From contig CM041292.1 in NCBI GenBank assembly GCA_023052935.1, forward strand, positions 133,376,951 through 133,440,950: a DNA stretch of 64,000 nt, read 5' to 3'. Below, piece after piece: positions 59,871 through 64,000 of this stretch. The notes beneath the pieces are model-generated. The model saw only the letters and a list, made by a program, of their open reading frames with translations. It was not told the DNA's origin and did not search any database. Positions within the stretch are counted from its first letter, which is position 1. Every line of letters starts with the position of its first letter. This DNA is from Piezodorus guildinii. Its lineage: Eukaryota; Arthropoda; Insecta; Hemiptera; Pentatomidae. A program made the position numbers and the translations under genes.

Positions 59871-62849
59871 ACAGATTTATTAAAGTATTTAGTATACCTC
59901 TATGCCTAAGGTATTAACAAATATGAATAGAGTGAATATAGTATGAATATAATATAACTAATGTAATAGGATAAACAAAATTAAAAAATCTGTAAATGTA
60001 TTTAAAAAAAAACAATATGGTTGTATACACTTGTGCACATTGTAAATAAATAAAATTTGAAAAGAAAGGACAAAGCAATTTCAGAAAATACATCCTGATC
60101 TAGTTCGATAAAAAGATACGTTTATTTTAAAAGTTAATTGAACTATTCTATCATGATTAGAAGACATCTGAACCACAAATTAAACGCAACATCCTACCTT
60201 GGGCTTTATATCGATTCGAATATGATGTGCTTCTCATCAATTTTATATAAATTATCCTAGATGTGGTGAAGAATACTTCTCCTTTAGGCCATTATATCAT
60301 TTATTTACATCATGCCTGCCCTGTCAACTACCTTCACAGTAAATATGACAGTTGATAAATGATAGTGTTGCTCTTCTTACATATTTTAAACATCGCAACA
60401 CAATAGACCATCTTTGGTTATTCATTGAATAAATGTTTCTTAATAGCTTTATCTAAGTAAATTCCAACTTGGTGAAAAAAAATATTCGTATAACAGCCGA
60501 TTTGATAAATGTTATATTAAATTGCATGTTTACTAATACTTCATCAACTATATAAGTAATATTGATTATTTATATTAATGAATCTAAAGATTTTTTTTTT
60601 TAATATACTGTTATTAACATCATAAAGGTAAGTACACATGTTTTTTTTTTAAAAAAGGTAATCAAGTAATTGAGTTTATATGAAAAAGTACCGTTAACTC
60701 TAATAACGAAGCAGAAATAAGGTAATTAAGTTAAAATCATCAAATACAACAATGAAAAAACAGGTTTCACAAAAAACTAGGTATTTAGTATTCCTTTTAT
60801 TTGTAATTGATATTCAAAACACGCATATGGAAAAAGATTTACTATAAAGAACATTAGCAAGAAGAAACAAATAAGAAGAAAAAGGAATAAAACCAATCTT
60901 GATTACTAAAATTATTATAATGTTGACACATATAACTAAAATAATTTAACAGTAACTATAACTAAAATAAATATAACAGTAAATTATTTAAATAAATAAT
61001 AGGCTTGAAAAATAATAAATAAACTAAATATTGTTAGTAGTAATATAATTTATTATTTTATTTTATTGAAATTTACAACTTTATATTTTCATATAACAAG
61101 TAAATATGATACTCAATGATAAAATAAATGAAAAAAAAAAAACATGAAGAAAAATTGCCCATTGGCAACGCTTTAGTAGTGAATCTAAACAAGAAGGTCT
61201 AGAGGCCATCTTATTTTTAAAAGCCACGGCGGATTGTCAGGGATTTAAGAGGAATCAAGTATTGAAACTAGTAGATTAAAGTGGTGGAGTTTTTCATAGA
61301 AGGAGAGATACCTGGTACAGGCCAAATAGTATTAATATTTAAAAACAAAAAGTAATGAAAAAATGTTTTCTTTAAGGGAATAAGCACACTAAGCGTTAAG
61401 TTTAATTAGTTCAGTGGCAGTTAAAGTGTTTAATAACAATTTTAAGCTAGCCTGTGATGAAATATCTCTAATAGATAATATTATCAGATACTATAAGGAT
61501 TTTCAAGCCCCGTACATGAAAGCATTTGTCATATGCGATAGGATCTCGAATATTTTTGACTATGATATTAAAATTTGTCTGGAAATGCAGATGAATAACA
61601 ATTCCAGTTAGAAGACCAAATTAAGAAGTTAATGTTATTTTCAAAATCAACGAACATCATTCCAAAAATTAAAATTATAACTCTTAGTTAGGAATGAAAA
61701 TTGTATAATAGGGTGCAAATGACCCTTGTGGTTGAAAAGCCCTGATAAATAAATAGATTAATTAATTGAAATTTAGTAGATGATAGAAAAATCTACTGTA
61801 TATTAGTTCCAGGCTATCTGTAATACTAACAATTATCTAACATACCTTTAATAATTTATAATTTAAGGTAATGGTGGCAATGGGAGCTTGGCACTTCCTT
61901 CGGGCAGAATAAGCATAGGATAAGCATGACTTTAAAAGGTCTTATGAAGATCGGAATGATTTTCAAATTATTCAACACACCTTCATTCTTTAGGTTGGTA
62001 GCCCTGATTACTAGCGATTTATTATTAAAAACAAAGTGTATTAATTAAACCTTTCTTCATTTCACGCGATACATTTTTTTATAGCACTTTGATTTGCATA
62101 AAGCTACGTAGAAAGAAAATTATGATGTTTATTATATATTACTTAAGGAAGTCATGTTTAATCCATGGGGAATCGGCTTACAAATAATCGTCAATAAAGA
62201 GTTATTGTATATTATTTAAATTTCAGGTTATTTTATCAAACTAAAAAGAAGGGTTGTTTATTAAGAAGAAAATCTTTCCCAGATCCGATAAAATCTTAAT
62301 AAAAACAGGTCATTTCCTGAATGCCTTGTTTATTGTTTGAGTTATACTTTTTAATAATATCTTTAATTGACTCGATGCCGGACTGGTTGACTTTCAGACA
62401 CCCTTAAAAGATTTTTATAAAAAAACTAAATTGAATACATTAGAAATGTGACAAAAAGAATATCAGAAAAAACCCACCGGTCATCTTTACAAAATTATAT
62501 TTCCCCAAATTTTTATGAAACCCTGGTTCTCACAAACAAACCTAAGTAAACTAATAATATTCGAATTAGAACTACTCGTGTAATCTGTAATAGTTATCTA
62601 AATAAAACAGGCTCAACAGAAACATCACAACGTGAAAAATGTGATGGCTAAGAATGCCTGGCATACGAATAATGAAAGTATTGTTTATGAAAACTTGTTT
62701 GTCATAAGAAGGTTTGCAGCATAAACAAATATTTAAAATTAATCAACAAAAGAATCTAATAATATGGTATGGTCGTACATATTTTTTCAAATAAAATATA
62801 ATATATAAAGTACGGTGTCTGCCAATGATATCCATCTAAATGAAAAAAA
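59871..62849. other. AT-rich, no gene firmly recognised
   Basis: About 3 kb of AT-rich sequence. A 65-codon plus frame at 61414-61611 (starting MAVKVFNNNF) follows an acceptor-like TTAGTTCAG but has no known domain and is probably chance. Confidence 0.4.
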
Positions 62850-63110
62850 AAAAAAGGTATCGGACTCAGTATATATATAGATTTGCCAACGGCCGTGTAA
62901 GGAGGTTACTAGATCTAATTCACACTCCTTCACCAGTTTTCTTCCTTATTTTCGGGTACCTACTTGCCAAGCGGGCCCATTCCAGTCTCCATTCCACTGC
63001 TGGAATAACAGAATAAATAGTATTCTGCCACAGCCGGGATTCGAACCTAGGACCAGGAGAACAGAAGCGTAATGTTCTATTTTTATTGCCGTGCCAGTCA
63101 TTGACATATT
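62850..63110 (-). mobile_element. SINE-3 copy with intact B box
   Basis: On minus the head reads ACTGGCACGGCAATAA and the B box is GGTTCGAATCCCGG. The body has TTATTCTGTTATTCCAGC, GTAGGTACCCGAAAATAAGG and an ATACTGAGTCCGATACC end, all matching the 23105-23385 copy in order. Confidence 0.75.
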
Positions 63111-63635
63111 TGATTAATACTAACCAAAATTAAAATATGACAATAAATTCATACATGCAATAAAATGTATTGAATTACTGCCTGAATATTCAAGTTTAAT
63201 TTACAGTCATGATCAAGTCATAATCAAATTTAACTCATTGCTCCTCTATGTGACAATCTGGTGACGAATATGAAGGAAAACATTAAAAAGCACAATGGAA
63301 AGAGGAGGCGTGGAGAGCGACCTAGGCCCATGTGAATGTTTAATATCTCCAGGCCTGACCCACAATAGCACTAAAAACCTCCCCCTCACATCGAGTTAGG
63401 ATAAAACAGAAGATAAAAACAAATTTATCTCTGACAATAAATCTCATCCTATGTCCCACTTTTTCCGTCTCTAAAACAAAACTAGAAGAAAAAAATGCCA
63501 CAGTTTTTTTTTTTGTTATTTCAGAGCTTCTGTGGGCTAAGATTGTTTTTCACCTCTTCTTATATTTTTCTTTAAGAAAGTTAAAAAAAGTAATGACACT
63601 TTTTTGAGTGTTTATCTATATATGTATGACTTGGC
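63111..63635. other. AT-rich; GC-richer patch at 63285-63400
   Basis: The patch (AGGAGGCGTGGAGAGCGACC and onward) has no recognised product. Confidence 0.35.
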
Positions 63636-63775
63636 CCGAACCAGGTACTACACCTTTCATGACAAACTCCAGTCCCACTCTATTCGACTAGTTTTAAACC
63701 TTTCTACCTCTAAAATCCCTGATAATCCTTCGAGGCGTCTCAAACGAAGATGGCCCCGAGACCTGGTTTAACATA
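63636..63775 (+). pseudogene. Jockey-type LINE ORF2 extreme C-terminus
   Basis: On plus the frame reads RYYTFHDKL, SIRLVLNLSTSKIPDNPSRR and LKRRWPRDLV before a stop. It parallels the ends at 30650-30765 (FRDKL...IPDN...LKRR) and 33480-33520. Only about 45 codons remain. Confidence 0.7.
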
Positions 63776-63794
63776 GTTTTTGGATATTAGAAAA

Positions 63795-63965
63795 TGGGTA
63801 GTAGCCCTATATGTGAATCATGGCAGTATAATCTTGTATCACTTACAAAAACATAAAAAAAAATTAGAAAAATGCAGTTATGAAATTTTCAGTGGAAATT
63901 AACGTTTTAGGTCCAATTAACCCGAACTCGCTAAACGGTCTGTGCAAATATGTTTTCTGTAATTT
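63795..63965 (+). repeat. Diverged relative of the (GT)n-array unit head
   Basis: AAATTTTCAGTGGAAATTAACGTTTTAGGTCC and AACGGTCTGTG correspond in order to the unit head in 41466-41620, with TTAACCCGAACTCG in place of CTGAGTCCAAATA. The microsatellite and the rest of the unit are missing. The window ends soon after. Confidence 0.5.
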
Positions 63966-64000
63966 ATTTATTTAAGGTTCATATATGCCACTATTGATTT

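Noticed and set aside
61414..61611. 65-codon ORF as a gene
   Set aside because: There is no domain, AT-driven codon use and no downstream exon; the acceptor-like TTAGTTCAG alone is too weak.
62980..63070. tRNA gene suggested by GGTTCGAATCCC
   Set aside because: It is the B box of SINE-3. The body and flanks match other SINE-3 copies, and the acceptor stem is missing.

Overview
The window looks like intergenic DNA from an AT-rich arthropod genome, most likely an insect. It is roughly 30% G+C by eye, with many A/T runs and (TA)n or (GT)n microsatellites and no long open reading frames. The calls rest on transposon families: jockey/CR1-type and RTE-type LINE reverse transcriptases, mariner transposase fragments, a gypsy-like LTR element, and tRNA-derived SINEs with clean target-site duplications. 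There is no bacterial gene organisation, no rRNA or functional tRNA gene, and no CRISPR array. The arthropod call is an inference from these families; I could not identify the species.

Layout. 1-3.5 kb: SINE-1 and unclassified GC-richer scraps. 3.5-5.7 kb: a rearranged gypsy-like element with an integrase remnant (+) converging on a gag remnant (-). 5.7-10.6 kb: mostly featureless, with two hammerhead-like motifs. 10.7-11.4 kb: a solo-LTR-like relative of the gypsy element. 11.8-17 kb: SINE-1 with SINE-2 nested in it, a LINE 3' end, and another SINE-1. 17.5-21.7 kb: a jockey remnant, then a 3.17-kb Foldback-like element inserted at the edge of a SINE-1. 22-32 kb: SINE-3, a MITE candidate, a mariner fragment and LINE remnants. 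33-40.6 kb: jockey-, unassigned- and RTE-type LINE remnants with three SINE-1 copies. 40.9-47.4 kb: a 6.5-kb array of about 0.81-kb units carrying (GT)n tracts, including a 2.2-kb palindrome. 48-50.5 kb: two old tandem duplications. 51.5-52.6 kb: the best host-gene candidate, a terminal coding exon plus 3' UTR and poly(A) signal. 53-64 kb: further LINE, SINE and mariner remnants, with long empty stretches.

Working together. The window shows no gene pathway. What can be read is a history of insertion. LINE machinery of the jockey/CR1/RTE type probably mobilised the three SINE families. SINE-2 landed in SINE-1, a LINE poly(A) end abuts SINE-2, and the Foldback-like element landed between a SINE-1 and its target-site duplication. 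The most unusual structures are the Foldback-like element (18207-21380), the (GT)n-bearing array (40860-47445), and the hammerhead-like cores at 8.2, 9.9, 11.45 and 14.6 kb.
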